Source of the DNA: Alnus glutinosa | Lineage: Eukaryota; Streptophyta; Magnoliopsida; Fagales; Betulaceae | NCBI RefSeq assembly: GCF_958979055.1 | Contig: NC_084898.1 | Coordinates: forward strand, 22,224,602 to 22,288,601 | Reading direction: 5' to 3' | DNA length: 64,000 nt | Program-made: the position numbers and the translations under genes | Notes under the pieces: model-generated | The model's database searches: none | Told to the model about the DNA's origin: nothing | The model's input: only the letters and a program-made list of their open reading frames with translations | In this document: positions 23,512 to 34,589 of the stretch, piece after piece | Position numbering within the stretch: position 1 is the stretch's first letter | Layout of the letters: each line of letters opens with the position of its first letter

Positions 23512-23704
23512 AGAGTAATGATTGAATATCATCCTAAAATACAACTTTTCACCACCTTGTCTATGTGGAAAGGTGGTCCCCCACTACTTTTTGAATTTTT
23601 TTTTTTTTTTTAAAAAAAAATAAATTAAGGTAGGAGATTATCTTGCCACATAGGCAAGGTGGTGAAAAGTTGTATCTTTAGGTGGTATTCAATCATTACT
23701 CTTG
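23512..23704. mobile_element. foldback MITE, about 190 bp
   Basis: Arms of about 55 bp: GAGTAATGATTGAATA at the left, TATTCAATCATTACTC at the right, continuing through ACAACTTTTCACCACCTTG and its complement. GTTAT flanks both sides. The loop is an A/T homopolymer stretch. Confidence 0.8.
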
Positions 23705-25020
23705 TTATATTGCGTAGGAGTAGTAGGTGAAGATCAACGACTCATATTAGCCCAGATGTGTAAGTAGGTGAGATTTGACGTGTGTTTGATGCTGGCTATT
23801 AGGTCTTGTTGGAATGGGGGAAAATTGCGTTAGAACACGATTGCTAAACTCGGGTAAGTTTGAAGCTTTAAAACATTGAATGAATGAGGAAAATTCATTT
23901 TTCCTCATTCCTTCCGCCAAAACCACCAAGACATTGAGAGCTTGAGAGAGAGAAAAGATAAATGAAAGAGAGACTCAAGCAAAAAGAGAGAGAGAGCTTG
24001 AGGATGTATAATTTTCTTACACCCTCTTTTTCTCTTGATTTATATTTCGAGTTCCTTGGCCTTGGCTGTGGTTTTAATTGTTTGAAGTTTGAGTTGAGAT
24101 TGTGAAGTTAAAATTTGGATTTTTAGTGTCTGTAATTGTGTGAAGGGTTCTGATTGTGAGGTTGAGTTGGAAGTTCTTATTGTGTATACTATGATTTTAG
24201 TGTTTAATCAATGATATCATGTCAATGATAGTTGCTTTGGTTGTTGTAATTTTGTGATATTTTAGAGAAAAAAAAAAAAAAATCAAGAGGAAAATTATGG
24301 TTATGGAAAAAGAAAGTGTTGAACTTTGTGGTTGAATGGGTGTTTTGGTGTTGCATGATGAGTTGGTTTGGTATTTGTAGAAGACAGATTTCTGATTTGG
24401 GTGAGTTTTTAAGTTGAAGTGTGGTTTTATGTGTTTTGTTGTTCAAACGACATGAGTTGCATCTGAATGAGCCAGTTCCCGAGTGCTCTGATCGCAATTA
24501 TGGTCAAAACTCGTTCAAACAAGATTTACACTGACGGATTAGGGTAACTCCAGAAGGCTTTGATCACAGTTTTGGTCGCAATCCATTCACAAAATGTAAT
24601 GTTCGAAACCCGGCCACAAGTTGTTCGAACGAGACTTCCCATAATTGAGAAACCAAGGTTCTTCTTGAAGAAAGAGAAAGCTTATGATGTTGAGTGAAGG
24701 TCTAGGGATTTAATAGGTGTGAACCCTAACTAATAGTCAATGACTTGCGGACGATCATGTGGCACGTGGCACGTATAGGAGAGAAGGTAAACTCGATGTA
24801 AGATTTGGAACTTTGATAAGCGCGACTAATGGGACCATTTTAGGAAGCCCTTAGTCAAACATTCGTAAAGGGTAATAACCAATGCGTTTAATAGAACTTG
24901 GCCCAATTTTAAGTTGAGTGAAGAAATGCCACATGAGAGCTAGCTAGATGATAGTTAACTATGAAATAGGATTCAGGGTTTGAAAGTTAAACCACGACTA
25001 ATGATACGAACGCAATAAAG
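23705..25020. other. intergenic DNA, no supportable gene
   Basis: It contains GA/CT-rich runs near 23940-24000 and an AT-rich remainder. Short ORFs lack any recognisable domain. Confidence 0.4.
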
Positions 25021-25030
25021 CAATTTGTAG

Positions 25031-25237
25031 GGATCAGGATCCCCTCAAATTCTTTGCCCGAATTTGATACAATTTGGACAAGTTGTTGTGAGTAAGCATT
25101 TATGAGATTCACCTGACCGGATAAGCAGTTGGGCAGCCCAACTTTTATTTGGTCAGGTGGGTCTCATAAATGCTCACTCACAACTACTTGCCCGAATTCT
25201 ATCAAATTCGGGCAAAGAATTTGAGGGGATCTTAATT
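25031..25237. mobile_element. foldback MITE with 10 bp target duplication
   Basis: CAATTTGTAG flanks it at 25021-25030 and 25238-25247. Arms of about 85 bp match as inverted repeats, with GATCCCCTCAAATTCTTTGC at the left and its complement at the right. The duplication length suggests a Mutator-like origin. Confidence 0.85.
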
Positions 25238-25353
25238 CAATTTGTAGACGAAACGTTACGGAGGCACGGTGACACAAGATTTAAACTAGACAATTAAGTA
25301 AACACCCATTCAAATAGTAGTAAATGTATTTTGCATGAAAATGTGTTTAATAT

Positions 25354-25798
25354 CAGGGTTGGTAATTCGGGTTCACGGGTCGGGTTCGTGTCAACCCGAC
25401 TGTCCCGATTACATAAACGGGTCTGACACGAATCCGACCCGATTATTAATCGGGTTGTGACACGCGACCTGAACACGACTCGATTAATAATCGGGTAACC
25501 CGAACACGACCTGACAAACACGACTAATAAGCGTGTCACCCGTTTACCCAACACGACCCGACCCGGCATCAATTTCACTGTTTTCACATGTTTCAACCTT
25601 CAATTTTTTTTTTTTAATCGGGTTAAAATTGTGTTGGCGAGTAAACCCGCGTAATCGGGTTAAATCGTGTTGGTGGGTAATCGTGTTAGCAGGTCAACCC
25701 GATTATGGCCCGAACCCGATTATAACAAACCCAAACTCGATTTTTTCGTGTCGTGTTCGTGCCGGGTTCGCGGGTCGTGTCAAAAATTGTCAACCCTA
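25354..25798. mobile_element. hAT-type MITE rich in CGGGTT words
   Basis: The ends CAGGGTTGGTAATT and, on minus, TAGGGTTGACAATT are inverted repeats. The 8 bp flanks TTTAATAT (25346-25353 and 25799-25806) are identical, the hAT length. The interior repeats CGGGTT, CGTGTT and AACCCGA many times on both strands. It ends about 335 bp upstream of the RAD1 ATG. Confidence 0.8.
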
Positions 25799-26094
25799 TT
25801 TAATATGCAAGTATAAATAGTTATAGAGCATGTGTTATTTAACTATGACATGAGCTGGTCTTTTTAGTAATTTCGCATGATATCATATTCAATTTGATGA
25901 GCAAAAAAATCATTTTCGACATTAAAAAAATCAAATTCAAAAGAAAAGTACATTTTTCTTTGTTTTTGGTTTTCTTTTTTATTGAATTTGATTTGTTTGA
26001 TGATAAAAGGAGGAGAGGGGACGGATGAAGTCCCCTCTGTAGCATTCCTCAATCATTTTCTAGTCACACAGATCTTGTTTGGGGCTTTCGCATA

Positions 26095-26106
26095 TTTGGC
26101 GGGAAA
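26095..26106 (+). promoter_or_regulatory. E2F-type site upstream of RAD1
   Basis: TTTGGCGGGAAA is a perfect match to the E2F consensus TTTSGCGSGAAA. It ends 28 bases before the RAD1 ATG. E2F sites of this kind drive S-phase and DNA-repair genes in plants, which fits the RAD1 product. Confidence 0.75.
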
Positions 26107-26134
26107 AAGGAAGAGAGAGAGAGAGAGAGAGAGC

Positions 26135-29100
26135 ATGAGCTCGTCGGCTGTAGAGCCCGAAGCCCCTGATCTGGTGTGCCAGCTGGACAACGTCCAGGGC
26201 ATGGTCGATGCCCTCACCGCCGTCCGATGGAAACGCCTCCAGGTGTTTCTCCACATTCCTCTTCCCCCCTTTTCTTTTCACATTCCTCACACTTTTCCGG
26301 GATTGCCTTCTGATTGAAATTCGCTTCGCTAATCAGGACGCAATCGTGGAATTGTCAGAACACGGCATCGTTTTCATTGTGGAGGAAACCGGTTGTCTTC
26401 AGGCCAAAGTCTATCTTCAGCGCGAGGTACCCGATTTCAACTTTTCCTTTCTTTTTGGCCAAACAGGGAGTTCTGGGACTTAACTTTGTTTAATTGCCGA
26501 ATTTAGCTTTTCATTCATTACGAGTACGGCGCGCAAGGGCGTCCCCGGTTTGGTGTGAGCTTGGGCCTCCTGGTGGATTGCTTGAACACATTTTCGGTTC
26601 CGGGTCGTTCTAGCATGATTGAAATTCGATATCCGGGACCTGATATGCAGCTCCTTCTCAAGTATGTTAGCATGCTTTTTACAATCTATTGGAATTCTTC
26701 TTTTCCACTCTTTTCAAATACATGATGCTCTGGGTTGTTAGGATGATTCATCTTCACCTGCTGATGCTTTATTTGTTTGCGTTTTAAATTACTAATTATC
26801 AAAAAGCTTAAGCTGATAGGAAAATGATGATTTAATTATTTAATTAATAACATTCTAACAATCCCCTCACGGGTGGGGTTAAATTTATTCTCAACACGTA
26901 AAATATATAATTGAAATAAAGGAGTCATGATTTAAATGCTGTAGTATGGCTGCAGCATTTTGGCAACGCCTCAGTTAACTTTCTTGAGAGGGGTTTGTCT
27001 GATCATTCCCCAGCCTTAGTCTCTGTGGCAAAGTTTGTTAGCCTCGACCCTAAACCTTTTAAGTTCTTTAATTTTTGGGCTGAGCATAAACAGTCCATGG
27101 AAGCACAGAAACGATCTTCAACATGGGAATACTCCAAAGTCGGAGGAGACTATAGTGGCCAATTTTATGTGGGAAGTCAGATCAAGAATGTTGGCTAAGG
27201 GGAAGTTTAAGAATCTGTTTAAACACTTGGCTCTTGTGTATAGGTGGAATTTGCATTCGTTATTGTAGTTTTGTGGAGCTGCAAATGTCTGTTGTTGCTG
27301 CCTGTTGCAGCTGTATGAGGTTAGTTTGTGGTGTTTTTGCTGCTGTTTGTAGTAGCTGCTGTTGCAGCTTGTAAGTGTTGAGTTGTTGGGGTGTTTTTTG
27401 CTGCTGTTTTGCAGCAGCTGATTGAGTCTTAGTGTTTCTTTTTGGAAGTGTTCCAGTTTTCACTGGAGAGTTGTAACTGTTTTGGTGTTGTTAATAAAGC
27501 TTTAATTCATCCCAAAAATGAAAATACCATGTTAAATTATTGAATTAATATTCTAATATCCTGATTCCATAATCCAAATTCTACTTTGATGCTATATTGT
27601 ATTTGTATTTTAAGGTCTGTTGATTCCCTCGATGCTTGCATTTATGCGGAGGTCAGGACAAGAATCCCAGACACAATTTCATGGGACTACAATTTTGAAC
27701 CTGCAGGAAGCACGCCACTCAGTTTTACTGTTAAGGTATACTCTCGTTTAGTGTTAAATCATTACTTGTTCCAAAAGATTAAGCTTATGTTAAATTACTA
27801 CTTATCCCAAAAGTTTAAACTAATAGGAAGAGATAAATTTAATCATTTAATCAATACTTTAACATTCTCCCTCACGTGTGGGCTCAAACACACTTTTAAT
27901 AGGTGAGGCCCAACAAGTGAAATATTTAATTGAAATGGAATGAAGTGACGGAGAAAGAGTTTGAACTAATGACCTCTGGCTCTGATAATAAGTTAAATTA
28001 CTATTTATCCTAAAAACTTAAGTTAATAGGAGGAAATAAATTTAATCGTTTAATCAATAGTCTAACGTTTATCATCTAGTCTTCTAAATTTCTAATGCAT
28101 GATTGTGGTAGTTTTGTAGCTGCCCTCTCTCCAACTTTTTCTGCTTCTCTGCATTCTAATGCATGCATATGGTGCTTGTGTGACTGTACTCTCTTTTGAC
28201 TTTTGAGCATCACCTACACTTGATGGCCCCTTAAAGTTACAATTTTCTTTTCCACCCTAATTTGACTCGTTTTAGTGGTTTGAACTAATATTCTCTAATT
28301 CATGCTAATAGTACTATCTTAAGCAAATATCATTGGTCATTTAATGTAAGAATTTATTCATTCATGTTATTTCTGCGAAATGTCTTCATTTTAAGTGCTG
28401 GAAGGTGAGACAGGATTTCTGCTGTCCATCCCAATTAGTTGTATATAAGGCTTTGTTGAGGTAACTAGCACATGTGCCATTTTGAAAACTCACTATACTT
28501 AAACTTAAAAGGGACTTCTTTTTATCACCTTCTTGCCATTGTCAATTCTTTCCCCATTTGTAAGTAGCAATCATGTATCTGGTTCTAGTGTTATAGGGTT
28601 TGAAGGTGCTAAAGTGCTAGATATCATGTTATGTCTTAGACAAATTACATAGCGCTCTGGTTGGTCTTCAGATCTTTAATCCAGGGCTTCTCTTTTAACA
28701 TGTGTGTTACGATCTTAAGTGTTCTACATGGCTTAAGTACAATCTTAACCATGTGTATATAAATTCTTAGGCACCTCCCCTTACAGGCCAGTTTTCAAGG
28801 GTGAGTTCTACTCAAAGTTTGCATTGACGTGTGCCATGAAGCAATGAATCATATATTAACTAAGTTACTGGACAATATGGAGAAATAGCAATTGAACATG
28901 AAAATATTCCTCTAATAGGTGAATAAGTATGGTTTTCAGCGCATGCGTTGTTTATTTTGTTGCCTGCTGTTATAATCATGAACCGCAGCTAATAATTCAA
29001 AATCACGATATTTAAACCTCAGTCTGCAGCGTTGAAGGAAGCTATTGATGATCTTGAATGGCCTGGATCAAGCATCCAGATCATGCTACAACCAGTTCCT

Positions 29101-30002
29101 CCTTCTGTCACCTTTAAAGGTGAAGGCCACGGAGACTTGCAGGTAAGGTTTGTTTTTAACTTGGAAGAAAGCATCTACTTTATGGGGTATTTAATATTTT
29201 CATAGGTTTAAATCCTTGTCCATCTTGCAGATAGACTTCATGTATTATGTGAATACTGATCTCTTGACTGCATTTAGTTGTGATCGTCAAGTTTCTTACA
29301 GGTACTCTATTAATTTTTTTTAGTGATTTCATGTAATGCACAATTTCACTCTATTGAAATTTACAAGGGGTGGCAATTTGTGTTCGCATGTTGGGTTCGG
29401 ATCGTGTTGAGACATAAGTATAAGACTATATAGGTCTACCTTAACCTGACTCCCCTTTAATTAAACATATTAAACCCTTCAACCCTAACCTACTAATTTT
29501 ATGTTGAGTTTATGTCGAGTTTGCTAGTCATATTAAAAATTGCTAGTCCTAATTGCGTGTCGGATTCAAATTGTGGCGAGACATGCGTATAAGATTATAT
29601 AGGTCAACTCTAATCTGACCTATTTAATTAAACGGCTTAAATATCTCAATCCTAACCTGCTAATTTCCTGTTGAGTTCATGTCGAGTTTGCGAGTTGTGT
29701 AAAAAATTGTCAGCCCTGAAATTTATTGTGTTGGTTCTCATCCTCATTTTGACAGGTACAAATACAAGTTCCTTCGAGCGACGACTTCAAATATACCGAG
29801 CAGCGTCATTAAAGAGAACAGAGGAAGCAAGGTGACTGTGGGGCGAGGTGGAATGCTGAAAGTTCAGCACCTGGTTTCAGTTGCAAGAGTATCCATTCCT
29901 CATCCGCACATTGATTCTGCTGGCTATCAGCAACCCAGCAGAATTGCTTACATAGAGTTCTTTGTAAAACCAGAGGAAGATGAAGACACTGAAAATGATT
30001 AA
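26135..30002 (+). CDS. RAD1: RAD1, subunit of the 9-1-1 DNA damage checkpoint clamp
   Basis: RAD1 forms a PCNA-like ring with RAD9 and HUS1 that is loaded at damaged DNA in the nucleus to activate checkpoint kinases. Seven exons read through without a break: 26135-26242, 26337-26426, 26507-26661, 27615-27735, 29023-29142, 29231-29301 and 29756-30002. All introns are GT-AG. Together they give 303 residues, the usual length for plant RAD1. Recognisable RAD1 segments include DNVQGMVDALTAVRWKR, ELSEHGIVFIVEETGCLQAK, EYGAQGRPRFGVSLGLLVDC, IEIRYPGPDMQLLLK and VARVSIPHPHIDSAGYQQP, with an acidic tail (PEEDEDTEND). The ATG follows a GA repeat, and an E2F-type site sits just upstream. The introns hold SINE, LINE and hAT-MITE insertions but the coding sequence looks intact. 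Confidence 0.95.
26795..26944 (-). mobile_element. SINE-like repeat in RAD1 intron 3
   Basis: It shares the words AAGCTGATAGGAAA, TTTAATTATTTAAT and CCCCTCACGGGTGGG with the copy at 27785-27990. Its 5' end seems to continue after the LINE fragment, at ATACCATGTTAAATTATT near 27523, so the LINE probably inserted into it. Confidence 0.45.
26945..27520 (+). mobile_element. internally deleted LINE fragment in RAD1 intron 3
   Basis: The translated segment RGLSDHSPALVSVAKF followed by DPKPFKFFNFWAEH is the C-terminal end of an L1-type APE endonuclease. Reverse transcriptase is missing. The element then runs into a 3' end with repeated TTGCTGC/TTGCAGC words and TTAATAAAGCTTTAATTC. Confidence 0.65.
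27785..27990 (-). mobile_element. SINE in RAD1 intron 4, best preserved copy of its family
   Basis: On the minus strand it starts with a tRNA-like A-box word (TTATCAGAGCCAGAGG) and B-box word (TTAGTTCAAACTC), followed by GTTGGGCCTCACCTATT and GAGCCCACACGTGAGGGAGA. The segment TTAAATTACTAYTTATCC to TTTAATCAATA occurs both at its left edge and again at about 27992-28066, so the structure may be dimeric or nested. Confidence 0.55.
29364..29717. mobile_element. hAT-type MITE in RAD1 intron 6 with internal duplication
   Basis: Identical 8 bp flanks GAAATTTA (29356-29363 and 29718-29725). Ends CAAGGGGTGGCAATTT and, on minus, AGGGCTGACAATTT. The interior is about 170 bp repeated twice head-to-tail (GACATAAGTATAAGACTATA against GACATGCGTATAAGATTATA). 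It resembles the element at 25354-25798 in its ends. Confidence 0.8.
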
Positions 30003-30344
30003 CATTTGCTATCAAATTTATGGCAACTTGTTGCACATTGTTCCTTGTCAATGAATCTCACGGTCTCCCAGCAACCCCTCTTTATGCTACTTCTGTATAT
30101 ATTTTTCATGCATGATAAAGGAACAAGGACGTCTTCATATCACAGTTCATACTGCTTGTTCTAATTCAATATTTCAGCTATGTGTTGAATTCTCGTTCCA
30201 TAATTGATTTTTTTTTTTCTTTATAGTATATTTCGTTTTCTCTGCTTGTTTGTCGAAACAATTGCTTAACTCAAGCAATCAAGATTGCTTAAATCGAAGG
30301 ATCTTGGTAGCTAGAGATTCCAAATAATTTTGCTGCTCGTATTG

Positions 30345-30485
30345 CTAGTAATTCGAACAACAAATGTGAGACAGTCTTTGTGGGATCCATCTGCTTAGAG
30401 AGGTGGTTGAACAGTCCACAATTTATTTGAACAGATAAATTTCATATGGACTATCTCACAATTGTTGTTCAAATTGTTAGAAAAT
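30345..30485. mobile_element. foldback MITE downstream of RAD1
   Basis: Inverted arms of about 60 bp: CGAACAACAAATGTGAGACA at the left and, on minus, TGAACAACAATTGTGAGATA at the right. Confidence 0.65.
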
Positions 30486-31105
30486 TGCTGAAAATTTCAA
30501 TCCCAATTATCTATCTTTTCGAAGGGGTTATTCTTTAGGTATAATAATTTTTCTTGCTAAGTCTAGCCGAAACATAGGGCCTAAGCCCTAATGTGCTCAG
30601 AAAAGAAACAACCTAATTGCTTTTCTTCTAGTTGAAATGTATCTGTATGGAAAAATTGTAGTTTGATTGTCATGGGTAATAAAAGGATCGCTCATTTTGG
30701 GCAACTGGTTCTTGTCTTATGAGTGGTTGAAGAATCCAGCTCTTGCACCTGCTAATTCTCTTTAAACGTTAGGACATGACTTGAGAATGTAATTAATAAT
30801 TGATCAATACTTGAAGAACAAATGAGAAATGTTATTGTTATTGAATATATTTTGTCACCTCAACATCTACTACTTTAAAAATATTTATAATAAGTTGGCA
30901 GATGTTGTCATTAGATTTTTGGACACGTGGCAATTTAGTAAATGGGAAAATGTAAGATATTGGAATGAAAAAAAGATTGAGGCACGTGCTTTAGCTAAAT
31001 TAGCCGTTTCTCATGTTATTTTTAGAAGCATTCCTATAAGATCGCCTATTCTCTCTTCCATACGGATCCGGAATGAGAAAGAACCTCCCCGGTAACATTT
31101 TTACC
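30486..31105. other. intergenic DNA, no gene
   Basis: AT-rich with no recognisable element. It ends at the poly-T of the following LINE. Confidence 0.4.
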
Positions 31106-32334
31106 TTTTTTTTTTTTATAAGTAAGAATTCATTAAAGAGCGCAGAGGGGCGCAACCCTAGTACACAGGGAGTATACAAAGGAGCCCCTAATTAGAGGAC
31201 CGAAACGAACAAGAAAGTAAAAAATCAGCGTACGACATACTACCCATGCCATTCGCCGACACCCAAAAAAACAACATATTAAGCATAATTCTACAAAGAG
31301 CCCCAGCCTGAACCTCCACATCCTCAAAAAGCCTAGAATTTCTCTCCCGCCACAAGCCCCACAAAACACAAAGAGGAACCTGCTTCCAAACACGGTGAGC
31401 AGGACCACGACCCAACAAAGAACCCCAAGCACTCAATAAGTCCAAGACGCTCCTAGGCATAACCCACTCCACCCCAAACAAACCATAAAAAAAACTCCAA
31501 ACAACTCGAGCCACGTCACAATGGAGAAGAAGGTGATCAACGGATTCCCCATGCTTTTTACACATAACACACCACTCGACCACCACAATTCCACGCCTTC
31601 GTAAGTTGTCATGAGTTAAAATCTTCCCTAAAGCTGCTGTCCATACAAAGAACGCAACCCGCTTCGGAGCTTTAACACGCCATATACCCTTCCAAGGAAA
31701 AGAAGCCGTCTCGTGACAAACTAAAGCTTTATAGAAGGTCTTCACTTCAAAATTCCTCCTCTTGGAAAGAATCCACACCGCCCTATCAACCTCCCCATGC
31801 CGAACCCGAGTAGAGTATAACTGTTCGAAAAAGGACATCACCATCTCCAACTCCCAATCCTGAGCATTGCGCGTAAAGAGAACATTCCAATGAGCCACAC
31901 CTCGAACCATAGACAAATTATCCACCACCCAAGCATCAGGAGAACGCGCAATGGTAAACAAAGTTGGAAAACAGAGCTTGAGAGGCCTGTCCCCACACCA
32001 TAGATCATGCCAAAAGCGAATATGGGACCCATCACCCACCTCATAACGCAAAAACTTGGCAACATTATCCCACCCCTTACGAATAAACTTCCAAACACTG
32101 ACACCATAAGGCCCTGTCACCGGTAAAGAACACCAACCTCCCCTCACACTCCCATACTTCACCTCAATAACCGATCTCCACAAAGCATCGCGCTCCTGAG
32201 AAAACCTCCAGTTCCATTTCCCCAATAAGGCTTGATTGAAATTAATAACATTACGAACTCCTAGTCCACCAGCCTTAATTGGAAGACAAATACGATGCCA
32301 ATTGACTAAATGAAATTTAGTCTCATCACCCAAT
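31106..32334 (-). mobile_element. 5'-truncated LINE with intact C-terminal ORF
   Basis: A minus-strand frame from 32333 to 31188 (about 380 codons) is uninterrupted and encodes the C-terminal part of a plant L1-type LINE polyprotein: LPIKAGGLGVRNV, GNGSHIRFWHD-like GDGSHIRFWHDLW, then the zf-RVT zinc-binding region WRVKAPKRVAFFVW, CVMCKKHGESVDHLLLHC. Endonuclease and most of the reverse transcriptase are missing. The A-tail appears as poly-T at 31106-31117 after the plus-strand tail word ATAAGTAAGAATTC. No clear target duplication was found. An open frame suggests a fairly young insertion. Confidence 0.85.
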
Positions 32335-34589
32335 TAGAAGAAAAAAAGAAATAAAAAGAGATTGATCCTTATCCGAATAAAAGACGCAACCTTCTTTAAA
32401 AAAAAAAACCATAAACCTAGTCAGGTCGGGTCAAAATTTATGAAAAACTCACTCGGGTTTCTAACTTCCAACCCAATTTCAGTTGGAAATTCAAAATGCA
32501 ATCAACATACAACCCGCTTCTGCTAGAAGCTGACCCATGCAGGTCGGTGCCGGATCAAAAGAACCTGCCCACCCCTATTCTTTATCCACCAAAAAACCTA
32601 TTTAAAACAAGGGATAAATGCATTTTTGATTCCTATGATTTGAGATTTTGACAAATAACTTCATGGACTTTAAAAAGTGATTAATCACTCCTTAGAATAA
32701 GCAAATAAAAAAAAAAGAAAAAAAAAATCAAATCAAATCAGCCCTACTGTTACAAAAGTTGACAGAATCCGTTAATGTACAATATCATATCACTAATCAT
32801 AGGACTGCCAAAACAGCATATAAATTAACGAACAGAATCCTCTCAATTTCAAGTGAAGTGTCCAGATTAAACATTGATTAAGAGCGTTGTTCTACCGCTG
32901 CTACTGTTATTGTTTGTCATCGCAGTTTCTGTGGTCATTGTTGTTCAAAGCCTTGTCCATCTGCTGTGTAGTAAGCGAATAAGACTTGGTTGAAGTTGGC
33001 TTCATCCTTGCAATGCCTTCCACCTTTTAGTTATTTTTTGCTCTTTACTAGTGCAGTAGCTGTACTTAACACAAGCAGACAAATTCACCTGCTCACATAC
33101 ACAAAGAAAAACAAATAAGAACCCATCACCCTAGCACCAACTATTAGCAAAAAGCTCAACTACAAAACATAACAGAGAGAAAGAACAAGCTTTGATATTG
33201 AAATCAATTAAGCTAGGGGTAGCCAACTGTAGTCTTCTCTTACTTTTGTTTTTATTTTTCCAACATCTTGATGATCTACAAGAACACAAGGCCTTTGGTT
33301 AGGCAGACAAAATCGCAACCTTCCAATGGTTTTACCTGAAACAAGTAAGCGGCTTCCTTTAATTAAGGGAAAATTTAATGCATCTGAATCTCCTTATTTT
33401 CAGGAATAAAATTTGTTAGTGCATGTATACCAATGCCCTAGAACTAGAACAATACACCTTTGCTTAATCAGCATCAACACAATGACACCCCCGCCCAAAA
33501 AACCCCTCTCTCATCTCTCTTTTTATTTAATCTTAAATAGGGTTTTTGTCTTTTTGCTAAGCAATTACCAGCGGCCTTGGTTGTACACTAGGATTTCAGC
33601 AAGACAAAAGGACCATAATAGCTTATGCTCAATCATACTTTTTCAAAACTAAATTGAGAGCATATAATAGTAATATAATAAATGCCTAGATCTGTTTTCT
33701 TATCAAAAAAAAAAAAAGAATAATTCAGAAACTATCTTGCAATGTTGCTTGGACTAATGTTAAGGTAATCTACACATCATTATTTATTTTCTGATAAAAA
33801 CAATTAAAATCAACATGAAAGTATATCTTCTAAAATATGATTTCTATTAGCAAAAACCTTAACAGAAAAGATACTGCTTCATACTCAGCAAAAAGAATCC
33901 ATCTTTCCATGTCAAATTCCACCAAAAGATCTCCTCAAGATCGGCTTTTCCTCAGTCATCCTAGAAGAAGTTTGGACATTTGAAGACATTTTATGAATCC
34001 AGAACCTGATGGTTTTATCTCAAAAGAGAGAGTGGCTGATAAATGTTCGGGAAATTACATTGACTTCTCTTGAAATTAAATTATATTCTCCCTTGTCTAA
34101 TTGTTTTGAATTAGACAATAACCCCTCTTAAATTGAAAAATCTTGCTAACATAAAAATAAAAATTAGCAATTAGTTAAAGCTGTTTTTTAAGTGCCTTGA
34201 TAATGGCTGGCGTATAATATTTTCCTATTTAGGGGAAGTTAGCGTCTAATTAAAAACAATAGGGAGTTAGTGTAGGTTCATGAAATCTTGAGGGAGGTCA
34301 ATATAATTTTTGTGAAGTTTTATCCAGAACCGGGTAGAAAGAGCTATGATGTTCGGAAAGTTTATAACTCTTTCCCTAGCAGATCCATTCCATTGACAAC
34401 CACATAATGCACGGACAGGAAATCTTGTTAAGAAAAATTAAGAGAGATTGTTTAGAAAAAAAAAATTGCAGGTGTAACTTGAATGATGAAAACATATAAA
34501 CATGCAAGGAATACGCTATAGTTTGTCTCAACAAATCTGGTTGATTTGATTTGCTTTTTACACTGTAACAGCTTATAGGGTTAAGTTCC
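32335..34589. other. intergenic DNA, decayed repeats
   Basis: Near 32410-32580 there is a GC-richer stretch with GGTCGGGT and CTGCCCACCCCTA words, like the hAT-type MITEs elsewhere. A stretch near 32605-32640 (AAATGCATTTTTGATTCCTA) resembles the TIR of the Mutator-type MITE at 17694. No gene. Confidence 0.4.

Noticed and set aside
24222..24497. 91-codon minus-strand ORF
   Set aside because: No domain, a poly-Phe run, and no splice or promoter context.
25533..25820. 95-codon ORF
   Set aside because: It lies across the hAT-type MITE, and its sequence is the translation of CGGGTT repeats.
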